Assembly: GCA_001936135.1 (NCBI GenBank)
Contig: CP012820.1
Location: 62,001 to 126,000, forward strand
DNA: 64,000 bases
Source of the DNA: Saccharomycopsis fibuligera x Saccharomycopsis cf. fibuligera
Lineage: Eukaryota > Ascomycota > Saccharomycetes > Ascoideales > Saccharomycopsidaceae
Reading direction: 5' to 3'
Below are positions 45,470-55,878 of this stretch, piece after piece (positions within the stretch are counted from its first letter, which is position 1; each line of letters opens with the position of its first letter). Made by a program: the position numbers and the translations under genes. Under the pieces are notes generated by a model. The model had not been told where the DNA came from. It did no database searches and was given only the letters and a program-made list of their open reading frames with translations.

Positions 45470-47144
45470 TGAGATGAAGCGATTTGAAAAATTAACTTGT
45501 GGACAAATTAAAATGCAGGTAGCAATGGTTTGGCTAAATAAATGTCACTTGATGGTTTCTCTTATTTACAGATCTGAAAGTGACAGTATTATACAAGATG
45601 TGATTGCTGTAATGGAAAGTTGAATAAAGAAACAATATAAGTAGATGTATGTTATGAGAATGAAAAGAAAAGCACAAGATCAAAGTGTAAGCGTGCAAAT
45701 CCATGAGCTCCGATATCCAAGTTTTCTGCTCTCCATAGCAAGACAGCAGTGCAGCATTACTCTTCAAGGATTGTTGAGCTGCTCACTTTCACATGGATAC
45801 GCTCCATTTTTACGGTATATGCGTTAACAGAATCATGTGCATTTCATGTGATAGGTCGTGTGACAGCTGTGGCCGCGTTCCGGCTTTGGCAGTGGTTTTG
45901 TGTGTTTCGGCATGCATAACGCTAATATTGCGCTAGAAATAACGATTAGCTCTCAGTTTGTAAGTTTATGACATAAAAACATATGTTAGTGTTCACTCAG
46001 ATAGCCTCCATATGGAAATTATAAATCCCGGTTTCCCTCCTCCCTTTTTACAAATGCATATTTTCTAGATGAAAAAAAAGCGACAATATATGGTAAACGG
46101 CATCATCCTTTATATTGCTCAAGAATTATAACTTAAAGAATATACTAAATGTCGCACACCCCTCAGGGGTAGTTATAAGTTTGATGCTTTTACATGTTAT
46201 ATTGAAGTACCTGCTACTGACTACATTTTTGTGTAAGCAGGAAACAAAAAGTACAATCATTTTTGTAATACTTACGAAAGATGCTTTTCGGTTAGCACAG
46301 ATGTTGGCTTATTATTTAAATTATCTAACCTTTTAGATTGAGCAGATATGCAGCTACTAGATGGTTTATAGAAGTAAATATGCATGTATTCAAATTTGTA
46401 ATCATATCTGGTTTATCTTAGTATGCTGTTGAACTTTCTTTCTATAACACTTTTTAAGGTTAAACTGGAAGCAAAGAAAAATCAATTATAAATAAAACTA
46501 TTGGCTAAATATTACGTAACTGATTTGCGCTTTCAACATAGCCAATAGCGTAATTTGTGTCTTCAACATAATTAATAGCGTAAATCACTGCATGACAAAC
46601 GGTTCAATCTCATAGGGACATGCCTGATATTGCACTTTTTTTTCCTTTTTTTTTCTTTCTTTTTTTTTTTTTTGGAAAATGACCTTTATAACGTTTCATT
46701 TTGATTTACGGATACAATAATCATTTAGTATCTTTATATTAATTTTAGGCGATATAATCTCATGAACTTATCTCTATATAGTATATACGGTATAGATCAA
46801 GTGCTAATATATATGGGAAACTTGTATATGTAAAACCACCTTTAGTACTGTAAATTTAGTAGTTTCGTCGGAGTTAAGATGAATACAGATTATATAATTG
46901 ACGTTGATCCGCCTGCCGTTTACAAAAACAATTTTGCGAACAGTTCCTTCTTTGTGTTCACATTCTCGACTAGTCTGGGTTTACAACTTTTGAGATAGAC
47001 GATGCGTTCCTTCCAAATTGTGTAAATAGTGATGGGTGGGATACCAAATTATCCGACTTACCCATCTGACGATTCATGATTCTCAACTGTTAACAGTAGT
47101 CATGTAAGAACATTCCTATTTTAACTTACATAAAAGCAATTAAA
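45470..47144. other. Gene-free interval upstream of tRNA-Glu
   Basis: 1.7 kb of AT-rich sequence holding the choline kinase promoter. It includes a 30-bp imperfect direct repeat (about 46527-46586, each with TTCAACATA and AATAGCGTAA) and T-rich tracts near 46640-46675. No gene was recognised. Confidence 0.55.
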
Positions 47145-47215
47145 TCCGATATAGTGTAACGGCTAGCACGGTTCGCTTTCACCGAGCAAACCCGGGTTCG
47201 ACTCCCGGTATCGGA
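47145..47215 (+). tRNA. tRNA-Glu(TTC)
   Basis: 71 nt. The acceptor stem pairs TCCGATA with TATCGGA, the D region GTGTAACGGCTAGCAC is typical of tRNA-Glu, the anticodon loop CTTTCAC gives TTC, and the T arm carries GGGTTCGACTCCC. A T5 run at 47219-47223 is a suitable Pol III terminator. No intron. Confidence 0.96.
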
Positions 47216-47874
47216 ATATTTTTCGGTCCCCAACGAACTGGGAACCCGTTGAATAATTTTTTTTACACTTTTGCAACACTTTTGCAGTTTTTTCCCTACT
47301 AACTTAATTCATTATAGCATATATTAATTTGGGAGAGTGATTTACAATGAGTTCAGGTGCCTTCTAGATACAGTGAACGGATGGTTTGCTTAGCGTATGC
47401 TGGTTAGCACTTGTTGTGAAAGCAGATCAACAGGGTTTGCAGAAGACAATTTGTAATGGAAATTATAAATTAAAAACTGAAAGTGGGTGTGACTAAAAAT
47501 CGTAGACACTAACATGTAGGATAGTGCAGAAGAAACAGCAGAAAAGTTGACGACAACAAAAAAAAAAAAAAAAAAAAAAAAAAACCCCGAGAAGCAACTT
47601 GGAAAGAAAAGAACACGGTAAAAACAACAAACCAAAAAATTATAGCAACAAGTGAAAGAAAGGGCGATACAGACAAGGCGGCAAAATTATAACCTAACAT
47701 GAAAATCTAATAGAAACTGGGTTGGATAACAAGACAGAAGACAAGAGAAGAACAAAAAGAAACACGGTCAAAAAACATAGTAGACCGATAAGATTGAATA
47801 AGAAGGTATAATAATGGAAAATTGGACTAACTGCAGAATTTTAAAGAATTAATTTTCACTCCAGTGATGAGGTG
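47216..47874. other. Interval between tRNA-Glu and the UNC93-like gene
   Basis: About 650 bp of AT-rich sequence with a long A tract (about 47560-47584). Minus-strand frames across the tract are low-complexity Phe runs and not genes. Confidence 0.55.
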
Positions 47875-49539
47875 TTACACATCCTTTTCAGTGATTGCTC
47901 CCTGCTGTACAGAGTGGATAGAAGTAATTTCCTCCCTATCAACAATCTCGGTAATGCCATCCTTTCTGATATCAGTGGTATCAGTGATCTTGAAGAAAAT
48001 CAAGGGCGAGGCAATAATTAATGAGCCACTAACAAGGCCCCAAGAACTGCCGAAAAGCGACATGAAACTAACTTTTCTAGAATCCAAAGCCCATACAATC
48101 GCAGCAAAAGCAGACTGGAAAGATTTGTAGAAAGAGGCATACAAGGCGACTTTTTTTGGGTTATTGGACAATGAACCAAGCACCCAAAAAATAAAACTTT
48201 GGAAAACGGCATCATACATACCGTAGAAAATGTACAAAAACATCGGACCAATATAACCGCCGTCGGTGTAATCCATTGGGGTGATATCATCGCCACGTTT
48301 GAAACCTAACTGGAACTTAAGCCCACCGCCGTAAATGGCACACCCGGTTACGAACACCACAACCCAGCCAATCCGAGCACGCACGCTACGGCGAAATCTT
48401 TGCCAGTCCAAAAGCATACCAATCAAAATAGCACCGACCATTTGGGCAAGCCAGTAAAGAAGCGAGTTTAGGGAACGGGTACGTAGGTTGAACTTCCCGC
48501 CACCATTGACATTGTTAAAGTGATAAGTGTAAAACCAATTAGACGCAGCGAACATCGGGAACATAAAGTAAATCTTGAGCTCGTGTGTCATAACATAGAA
48601 CATGCCTTTCAACTCATCCTGCACCTTGGGGTATCTTTTGGCGATAACCCTGGTGCCGTCTGTCTTGTAGACTTTATCCATCGGAAGCAAAAGCGAGGCA
48701 AGAATAACGCCGACCCCGATAAGAGCCAAGAATGCCGCAAAAGTGCCGTCATTCGCGGAGCTTTTGCCGGAGTTGATGCTTTGGGCTAAGGGGATAATCG
48801 AGCCGATGACAGCACCCAAGTTGAAGATGACCCAGAAGATCATGATGGCAAGGCCCTTGCGGTCCTCGGCGGTGTACGACATGACAAGAGAGCCCTGCGC
48901 GGCCCAGGTCAAACTGGCGCAGAACCCCAAGTAGGCCCCGGCAAAAATACAGAACCCTGCATTTTGGGTATGCTGGTAGCAGAGAAGCGAAGCGGTGTAT
49001 ATGAAGTAGCCGGTGCCACCGATCATGAGACAGAGTCTGGGCCCAATCACGTTGCAAACAACACCGCCAACCATGCCGATGGTGGCAAACGTGCAGTATA
49101 GGGCGACGTTGGCGTGATCTGCCACCGTTGGGTTGGAAATGCCCGAGCCACCGATGCCGGTGATCGCGTTGAAACAGCCTGGGGTGAGGAAGAGCACGAA
49201 CGAAAGCATCACAATCTGCACCAACGCGTTGGAGTAGTTGGGGAAAAAGCCAAAGTATCTTTGGTCGTACCACTTGCCGGAGGAGGCGATCTCCTCGGGG
49301 GTGTGGTGCTTCAACTCGATGATCTCGCTGCTGGCGTACGCGTTTTCTGGGTCCTGGTCGGCCTCGTAGAGCTCTTCCTGCTGCTCCAAGTACTGCTGCT
49401 GGCCCCCGTGCTGCTTCCTGTACTGCTCTTGGTACTGCGCATAGTCTATATCGTCGCCGTTGACGGCCCTGTCCGACTCCGTGAACGGCGTCTGGTGTTT
49501 CTCGGTCTCGCTGACCACGCTGTTTGGAGCAGACACCAT
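47875..49539 (-). CDS. UNC93-like (DUF895) major facilitator superfamily protein
   Basis: 554 aa from the ATG at 49539 (MVSAPNSVVSETEKHQ); an upstream in-frame TTG is not a likely start. A Gln/Glu-rich cytosolic N-terminus of about 85 residues precedes about 11-12 hydrophobic segments with the UNC93-type pattern: RYFGFFPNYSNALVQIVMLSFVLF, then FNAITGIGGSGI and GTGYFIYTASLL. Fungal members are uncharacterised membrane proteins of the MFS fold; the transported substrate is unknown. The 5' half is very GC-rich and uses GC-ending codons, while the 3' half is more AT-rich. I found no CTG codon in the first 200 or so codons. It shares a long GC-rich upstream region with the ketoacyl reductase gene. 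Confidence 0.88.
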   Translation of the reverse strand: MVSAPNSVVSETEKHQTPFTESDRAVNGDDIDYAQYQEQYRKQHGGQQQYLEQQEELYEADQDPENAYASSEIIELKHHTPEEIASSGKWYDQRYFGFFPNYSNALVQIVMLSFVLFLTPGCFNAITGIGGSGISNPTVADHANVALYCTFATIGMVGGVVCNVIGPRLCLMIGGTGYFIYTASLLCYQHTQNAGFCIFAGAYLGFCASLTWAAQGSLVMSYTAEDRKGLAIMIFWVIFNLGAVIGSIIPLAQSINSGKSSANDGTFAAFLALIGVGVILASLLLPMDKVYKTDGTRVIAKRYPKVQDELKGMFYVMTHELKIYFMFPMFAASNWFYTYHFNNVNGGGKFNLRTRSLNSLLYWLAQMVGAILIGMLLDWQRFRRSVRARIGWVVVFVTGCAIYGGGLKFQLGFKRGDDITPMDYTDGGYIGPMFLYIFYGMYDAVFQSFIFWVLGSLSNNPKKVALYASFYKSFQSAFAAIVWALDSRKVSFMSLFGSSWGLVSGSLIIASPLIFFKITDTTDIRKDGITEIVDREEITSIHSVQQGAITEKDV

Positions 49540-50320
49540 GGTGGAGCGCAAGTTGTGTGTGTGTGTGTGTGTGTCTGTGTGTGTCTAGCTGTCTAGCTGT
49601 CTGGCTGTCTGGCTGTCTATGGCCTGCTAGGTCGCGATGTGGCAGCAATGGGTTGTGGCCAGGGGAGGTGCAAGTGTGAAGATATTTCGGGCGCACTGTC
49701 GCAGCAGGGCAGCCAGCGCAGCGCTTTAAGTACTTGCGCGATACGCCGCCGCGAGGGGGACACACTGGAAGGTAAAGGAAACCGAAAATCGAGGGGCAGA
49801 AAAATGCCTGCGGTACAAAAGACAGAGCCAGGCGATTGTGATGCGATTGTTTTACATGGCGAGCCGCAGAGAATGTCGATCTTGCGGTTGTGAGCATTTT
49901 GGGCCCATTGTGGTCGCAAAAGTGAGACCTTTGTCAAACACCACCCAGTACGGGCCGGCCCTCTGCCAGGCCGTCGGCTCGCCCGTCGTGCCAACACAGG
50001 CGTCTTCGTGCTCCGCCCGAGTCCTCCCAAGTCCTCCCAAGTCCTCGCAAGTCCTCCCGGGCCTCTGGCGACCTGCTGCCTGCGCTCAGCGCCAGTCTCG
50101 ACTTTGGCACCCAGGTTGGTCTTGCCTTCTCCTGCCGGCCAGTTGACAGCGCTTTGGGCCTGGGGGCTGCCTAACCATGCTTTTTTCCTTTCTGCAAAAA
50201 GCTGTCCCTGAAGACGCAGCTCGCCCGAAACGGGAAACAATGGAGAGAGCACAGCGGTCGCGCCGTGCCGCCTCTAGCGGCGCTCGACAATCAATGGTGT
50301 CGACAAATAAGGGTTTTGCG

Positions 50321-50418
50321 TGGCTGCTTTAGCACTCCAGCGGCTGCTTTAGCACTCCAGTGGCTGCTTTAGCGCTCCAGTGGCTGCCACCGGCTGCCAC
50401 CGGCAGCCACTGGAGTGC
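50321..50418. repeat. 20-bp tandem repeats plus inverted repeat
   Basis: Three 20-bp units (50321-50340, 50341-50360, 50361-50380) of the form TGGCTGCTTTAGCACTCCAG. They are followed by an inverted copy: CTCCAGTGGCTGCC (50375-50388) pairs perfectly with GGCAGCCACTGGAG (50402-50415) around a 13-nt loop. Confidence 0.9.
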
Positions 50419-51097
50419 GCGCGCTGCAAGCCAGGAGCGTAGCCTTCCGCAGACAGCGACGTTTCTCTGGCGCCCGCACGAGCACAGGCTTGCGCTCTTG
50501 TCCGCGTGCCCTCCTGGCCTGGGCTGGCCGGCAGTTCTCAGCTTGCTCTTGACTTGTGCGGTTCTTCCTGCTCTGCGGTGCTCTGCGGTGCTCTGCTGCG
50601 CTCTGCTGCTCTCTGCCGCTCCCCGCTGCTCGCTGCAGCGCTCTCCATGGACGGTTCTCGGAGCACCTCCCGGAACAATGCGCGAGCCAGAACCACTATT
50701 GTGCAGTTTCATCAGGTTGACAAAGCACACCGAGCTCAGACCGAGCTCTCGCCTCCATTGTCTGTTTTTCCATTCCTCGTGAGCCAGTACGTGCAGAGAT
50801 CACCCACCGCCTATGCGATCCCGCGGGTCGCTGGTCGCTGCTTCGAGACAATGAGGGCGCCAAACTCGAGACCCGCCGCAGCATGATTCGCCAGGGTGGC
50901 AAATAGGCGCCGGACTTGCAAGAACGGTTAGGGGTGCCAAACCTCTCCGTTGGCCTCAGTGGCTGCCCGCATACGCACCCAGGCGTTGATCACGCGCCGA
51001 TCACGCGCACTTCAAGACGCGCCGGCCACGAGCCCGGGCGCAGCGTGCGCGCAAGACCCGTCCCTGCGGTACCGCGCTCCCGGCCGCCTCTCCATAG

Positions 51098-51105
51098 TTA
51101 CCCGG
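51098..51105 (+). promoter_or_regulatory. Reb1-like site TTACCCGG
   Basis: An exact match to the Reb1 general regulatory factor core, about 200 bp upstream of the ketoacyl reductase start. One site in GC-rich DNA could occur by chance. Confidence 0.35.
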
Positions 51106-51303
51106 CCCGGCCGCGCTACCCGCCCGGCCACGTCCCAACAACCAGCGCGACGGCGCCCGCGCTGAGATATTAACCCAGGCCGGCAGCACAGCAAAAGGCA
51201 GACCAGCTGGGCAGTAGTTGCCTTTACTTGTGCTGGCAGTTGTCCTCGATAGGCGAGACCCAGGAGAAACACAAACAAGAAAGATTCGCTAGTTCGGCAC
51301 ACC

Positions 51304-52410
51304 ATGGCTCTCCAGTCTATATTCCAGGCGGTCCAGGGCCTTGCTTATGACCACCCTGCTTTCAACTGCTTGCTCTATGTGGCCTTGACCGTAGGCATTG
51401 TCAAGCTAACCACCACAGTGTTGTCTTTCAGCTCCCTCGTTGCCGACCTTTTCATCTTGCCAAAGACCGACTTCACCAGATACGGCGCACCCAGAGGTGG
51501 GGCCAAGTCTCTCGCGCCAGCCAGAGCTTCGGGAAAACAGTACCCGTGGGCCGTTGTCACTGGAGCCACGGACGGGTTGGGCAAAGAGTTTGCTCTCCAG
51601 TTGGCTGAGAAGGGCTTCAACATTTTGGCAGTGTCGAGAAACCCAGCTACTTTGCAAGCCGTCACTGCAGAAATCAAGGCCAAATATCCAGCTGTCCAAA
51701 CTGATTTTTTTGCAGTCGATTTTGCCAGTGCCACCACGTTCGATGCTAAGCTTGCCGAGTTGAAACGCTATATCGCCGAAAAGCAGCTCCCAGTCTCCAT
51801 TCTTATCAATAATGTCGGAAAATCTCATTCCATTCCGACCCCGTTCTTGGAAACTTCAAACGAGGAGCTCACCGATATCATCACCATCAACAACTTGGCT
51901 ACTTTAAAGTTCACCCAGGCTGTCGCCCCGACTCTTGCTGCCACCGCGAAAGCAAGAACTGTCGCTAAAAAGGCCCTTATTCTCAACATTGGCTCCTTCA
52001 GCGGTCTTTTGCCAACCCCATTTCTTGCTACTTACTCGGGCTCTAAGGCATTTTTGCAAAACTGGTCCGCTTCGCTCGCTACCGAGTTGGCTCCCTTGAA
52101 CATTGATGTCCACAATGTCCTTGCCTACTTAATCACCAGCAAGATGTCCAAGGTGCGCCGTACTTCTTTCTTGATTCCTAACCCTCATAATTTTGTCGAG
52201 TCCACACTAAACACTTTCCAGAGACGTGGTGGTGCCCAGGAGAAGTATGCCACTGTGACGCCGTACTGGTCCCATGCTATTATGCATTGGGCTATCGAAC
52301 TGACGGTAGGCGTATTCTCTGGAGTGGCTAACAAAATCAACTACAGTATGCACTTGGGAATTAGAAAGAGAGCATTGAAGAAACAAGCAAAAAAAGCCAA
52401 GGAAAATTGA
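51304..52410 (+). CDS. IFA38: Very-long-chain 3-ketoacyl-CoA reductase
   Basis: 368 aa. An N-terminal membrane helix (about 20-50) precedes a short-chain dehydrogenase domain with the NADPH loop TGATDGLGKE (86-95), the NNVG motif and the catalytic Ser...YSGSK set. A second hydrophobic segment lies near the end, and a KxKxx-type C-terminus (KAKEN) suits ER retrieval. It matches yeast Ifa38/Ybr159w, which carries out the second step of the fatty-acid elongation cycle in the ER (3-ketoacyl-CoA to 3-hydroxyacyl-CoA), supplying sphingolipid very-long-chain acyl groups. Codon use is strongly GC-ending, with a single CTG (codon 333) although leucine is abundant, which points to a CTG-reassigned code. 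Confidence 0.96.
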   Translation: MALQSIFQAVQGLAYDHPAFNCLLYVALTVGIVKLTTTVLSFSSLVADLFILPKTDFTRYGAPRGGAKSLAPARASGKQYPWAVVTGATDGLGKEFALQLAEKGFNILAVSRNPATLQAVTAEIKAKYPAVQTDFFAVDFASATTFDAKLAELKRYIAEKQLPVSILINNVGKSHSIPTPFLETSNEELTDIITINNLATLKFTQAVAPTLAATAKARTVAKKALILNIGSFSGLLPTPFLATYSGSKAFLQNWSASLATELAPLNIDVHNVLAYLITSKMSKVRRTSFLIPNPHNFVESTLNTFQRRGGAQEKYATVTPYWSHAIMHWAIELTVGVFSGVANKINYSMHLGIRKRALKKQAKKAKEN

Positions 52411-53240
52411 GCTTCTGTTTAAGCTGCTACTCGAAAAAAACAAACTCAGCTCCCTTTCCCGCCATGCGTTTATACGGGAGAGATTTTGAACATTCAAAAG
52501 TGTTATCGAAAACATGATACCTCTATTCGTTCTAACAAACTGCACTGTTTGTATACTATACTATTTTTTATAACTACCAATTTAAGTTTAAGTTGCGCGT
52601 TACTGATTACAGTCGTAGTTTATCTTCCGTGGAACTTTCAGTTTTATCACAACCTCGTGGCGGAGGGGTCTCGAATGCTTTTCAAAGTACAAACGAAAGT
52701 GAGTAAAATGACACAGTACTCATCATCTTGGGCTAATATAGCTAGAACGCCTCTATTTTATGTATCAGTCTATGGCTCCAATCTGGAACAGTCCTGCAAG
52801 AGTGCTGGAGAGCTGAAGGAAAATAACCTAGAAAGCTGTAATTGTTTTTAGACAAACTGGCCCTCTATTTCCCCACGCGCCAGACATTACCATTTAAAGC
52901 AATGAAAAGAGAAACACGGGATGCGAGATCCATGCTTTTGCTCATCGGCTTCCAAACTAGTCATTGAATACTTTTAAATGACTATGGCTTATAAGCCACA
53001 CCAAAACATTCTTGTTTCGAGTCCTTCTTTAGCACGTTACGGGTAAATCTAATGAATCTCTAAACCACTTAGTATGCACCCATACCACAGCATGTGAACT
53101 AAACGTTAGCTCATTGCTGCAATAAGACAATTGAAATTGAAGGTATAAAATACTATGAGGCTATTATATTCCTTGTTATCGGCAAAATAATATCGTTGTA
53201 TTAATGCGTCATCTATCTAACTTTGAAGATGTTCTCGAAT
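52411..53240. other. Convergent intergenic region IFA38 / VFA1
   Basis: 830 bp, AT-rich. The sole sizeable plus-strand frame (52486-52851) has no recognisable features and lies in 3' flanking DNA. I see no gene. Confidence 0.55.
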
Positions 53241-53879
53241 CTATGGCAAATTATTGGGCACTGAAGGAAAAATCAGCCCAGAATTGATTTGCTCTGCGCG
53301 CTTTTGGCTTGCAAGTTTTTTATGGTGGTTGGTAAGCCTAATTTTGTAAATATCTTGATGAAGCCTATATTGTCTAACATTTTGTTCCAAACTAAGTTTC
53401 TTCTTACTAAGCTCATCAACTTCTCTATTAAGGTTCCTAAGCTCACTTTTAAGATCGTCTATTGTCTTTTTTGGGCCTCCAGATTTTGCCTTTGATTCAT
53501 TAAGCTCACTGGTTTTGGCCGTTTTCGTGTCATTGTTACTGTCCTTTTCTTGGTTTTTAGTGGTGCCATTGGATCCTGCTAAGTTGAAGATTTTGTTCCA
53601 AGTTCCTGACTTGGATTTTTCATTGATCATAAAAGTTAGAATTTTGACTTTATCTTGTTTTTCTTTGAGTTCCATAGCAACTTCCTCCCTTTCATCAGAA
53701 TATATTGGGTTACTGAACCCAGCGTCTTTCAAATGAGTAAGACAAATATAGAAAAAATCCTTTTGGTTATTGGACACTAACACTGCGCTAGTTGGCTTGT
53801 AGCACACAGAACATGCTCTTGAATCAGCTTCTGCAACTTTTCGAAGCTTATAATTATTTTCAAATGGTAAGCTGGTCAT
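53241..53879 (-). CDS. VFA1: Vps4-associated protein 1
   Basis: 212 aa. The N-terminal module LRKVAEADSRACSVCYKPTSAVLV...YICLTHL contains a putative zinc site (C23, C26, C46, H49) characteristic of Vfa1. A charged middle and a coiled coil (about 135-200) follow, with a proline-containing C-terminus (FPSVPNNLP) that resembles a MIM2-type Vps4-binding tail. In S. cerevisiae, Vfa1 binds the ESCRT disassembly ATPase Vps4 at endosomes and stimulates it. Length is close to the yeast protein. Starts at the first ATG. Confidence 0.9.
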   Translation of the reverse strand: MTSLPFENNYKLRKVAEADSRACSVCYKPTSAVLVSNNQKDFFYICLTHLKDAGFSNPIYSDEREEVAMELKEKQDKVKILTFMINEKSKSGTWNKIFNLAGSNGTTKNQEKDSNNDTKTAKTSELNESKAKSGGPKKTIDDLKSELRNLNREVDELSKKKLSLEQNVRQYRLHQDIYKIRLTNHHKKLASQKRAEQINSGLIFPSVPNNLP

Positions 53880-55878
53880 TTGTTATAGTACTGGGCGTTT
53901 TTTATGTGATTGTCGTAGAGCCAACCTTCTAATGACTATACAAAAGACCCCAATGAAGTCTCGAAATCGACGAGACTGCGATGCCCGGTTATGAAGCCCG
54001 GACATGACACACGTTGGAAGTATCAAGGTAGATATCTAGATCACGTAAACCATATGAACGGTCATTTATAAATTTCATAACTAATGAAAGCACGGTTTAT
54101 TCTGATACCACTGTAGCCATATTGCATACCAACTTTTGGTTAACCCGTTTTTTTATTTACTATATAATGAAATCTGAGCTTTGAAACTACTGATGGCATA
54201 ATAATTTAGAATATTATTGCTCCGAATTGATTTAGGCCAAAACTGTCACTTTGTAGCTTTCAAACACCGTGGTAGTAGCAGATTAGACAATTCACTGAGG
54301 TTTTTTGAAAAAATATTAATTACAAGGCCCCTGACACTAAGCAGTGCAGTAGGACAATAGTATTTGGCGCAATATCCTTCAACATTTGTCTCCAACTCGA
54401 ATGAATACAGTACGAAGCAAGACGGAATGAACCATTTTAAATTATACATAGTCTCAACGCAACATTTTTTGGTAAAACGGCAAATTCAAAGACAGTAAAT
54501 CTCAAGTTTTGGGGTAGAACTGCCACCAAAACTCTGACTCTGGTAGTACAGACCAATTAAAAGTTTTACAATTTGATTAGTGTTGTATTGTCAATATCAT
54601 TAATCGCTTGCTTTAGATATTCAATTTGTGGGAACCCGTCAGGTACCCCTCAGCATCTAATTTCCCAAAAAAGGTTCTCTCTAGGTGCCAATGAAGTAAA
54701 CGGCTTTTCCAAGCTTATTGGCCGGAATTTGCCTTAGAGCCACTTCTCATGCATCCTAAGGCTAGCATACTTGACAAAGGATACTACACGATACCGGTTG
54801 AAGAGTGATATTTTAATCAAAACCAGAAAATCACTGCCACTTTGTCGCATTTATGTGGGTTTAGTTGAGGTCAAATCGTCTTTTTTAGAGAGAATAACAA
54901 GACAGTCACCTCAAAGAAAACCCTTTAAAAGCATAGCTAAAAATAACAAATGTACCTCAACACATGTTTCAATTTTTGCTGAATCAAGAAAGTTATAATT
55001 TTTTGAAATCAGATGTATTATTTTATTTTGCAAATGCTGCAACCCGCAGTTTAGTACTGCAGTATTCCCACTAGCTGTTCATGCAAGCCGCCCGCCATCT
55101 ACTTATGCACATTCATGAACATCAGTAACGACCAATATTATTATCAGAAGGACTGCGTACATAACATTTTTGTCCTTCAAGACCACGGCGCTGCTTCCGC
55201 AAGCTTATTGCAAATTTCACTTAGTATTCAAAAATAACCTTGAACGAACTAGCACCAATCCTACCACAGCAAAACGACAGCACGATCGAGGGGGGCGCTC
55301 GTGTGTTATTGGCCTTGACAAATTTCAGTGCCTTCTTAGTGAGGCATTCTTTTCCATTATTCATGCGCTCAATATAATCAGAAGCCTGCAATACCAACAA
55401 ATACAGCCACTACCCACATGCTTAAAAAAGGCGATAAATGGATAATCTTTGTAAATGTTCCCCCTTGCTTTGGAAAGGCCTAATAAAATTAAAAGAAGCC
55501 AAGAATCTATCTGAATCCGTGTCATTATTATCTGTTCATGTATTGATTGTACTTGGCGAGGATTGTGCGCACGTTGTTCATACATAATACATTGTTGAAC
55601 AGTTATTTTTTGGCCTTTCTATTATTAGCTTTTTTGTATTGTTGTTGTTATCTTTTCGAGAAGTGTACCTTATTGAAGCCAACTTAGAAAATTTTTTCAC
55701 TTCATTATTATATAAAGAGGTTATTTGCTGTTTGTTTAGTTCATAATTTTAACATCTCAAAAATAATAATAATAATTATTAACACAAAATTATCAATTAC
55801 TAGACTAACTAACATATTCTATTACCTGTTCTATACATAAACGTTTCATTTCGCCGACCATCTGTCAATTACTTCATA
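53880..55878. other. Divergent gene-free interval VFA1 / RNase T2
   Basis: 2.0 kb between divergent genes. All frames are short and unrecognisable. The last 200 bp are AT-rich (TATATAAAGAGG at about 55710), a plausible TATA element for the RNase gene. Confidence 0.55.

Larger units (their letters stand above)
49540..51303. promoter_or_regulatory. GC-rich divergent intergenic region
   Basis: 1.76 kb between two divergent start codons. Two hand-counted 60-base lines gave 62% and 75% GC, against about 35-40% elsewhere. It contains a (GT)n tract and 8-bp CTGTCTGG-type repeats (about 49554-49618), four 10-bp repeats of the CAAGTCCTCC type (about 50020-50065), three 20-bp repeats (50321-50380) with hairpin potential, and C/T-rich low complexity (about 50560-50650). 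Long open frames here are a by-product of few AT-rich stop codons. It carries the promoters of both neighbours. Confidence 0.6.

Noticed and set aside
45282-45623. Asp-Leu repeat frame opposite the choline kinase start
   Set aside because: It is the antisense reading of the Ser-Arg codons at the kinase N-terminus.
49551-49553. TTG at 49551 as start of the UNC93-like gene
   Set aside because: An ATG in good context (CACCATGG on the opposite reading) lies four codons inside, and yeast nuclear genes rarely start at TTG.
48749-49897. A 382-codon open frame overlapping the UNC93-like gene on the same strand
   Set aside because: It is an alternate frame of a GC-rich coding region, where stop codons are rare. 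It is Arg/His/Pro-rich without domain pattern, and the overlapping frame encodes a clear membrane protein.
49617-50902. Several 100-210-codon frames on both strands of the GC-rich spacer
   Set aside because: They overlap one another on both strands, are low-complexity (Ala, Ser, Arg, Leu), and follow from high GC content and simple repeats.
52486-52851. 121-codon plus-strand frame downstream of IFA38
   Set aside because: No recognisable domain. It lies in AT-rich convergent 3' flanking DNA; I could not support it as a gene.
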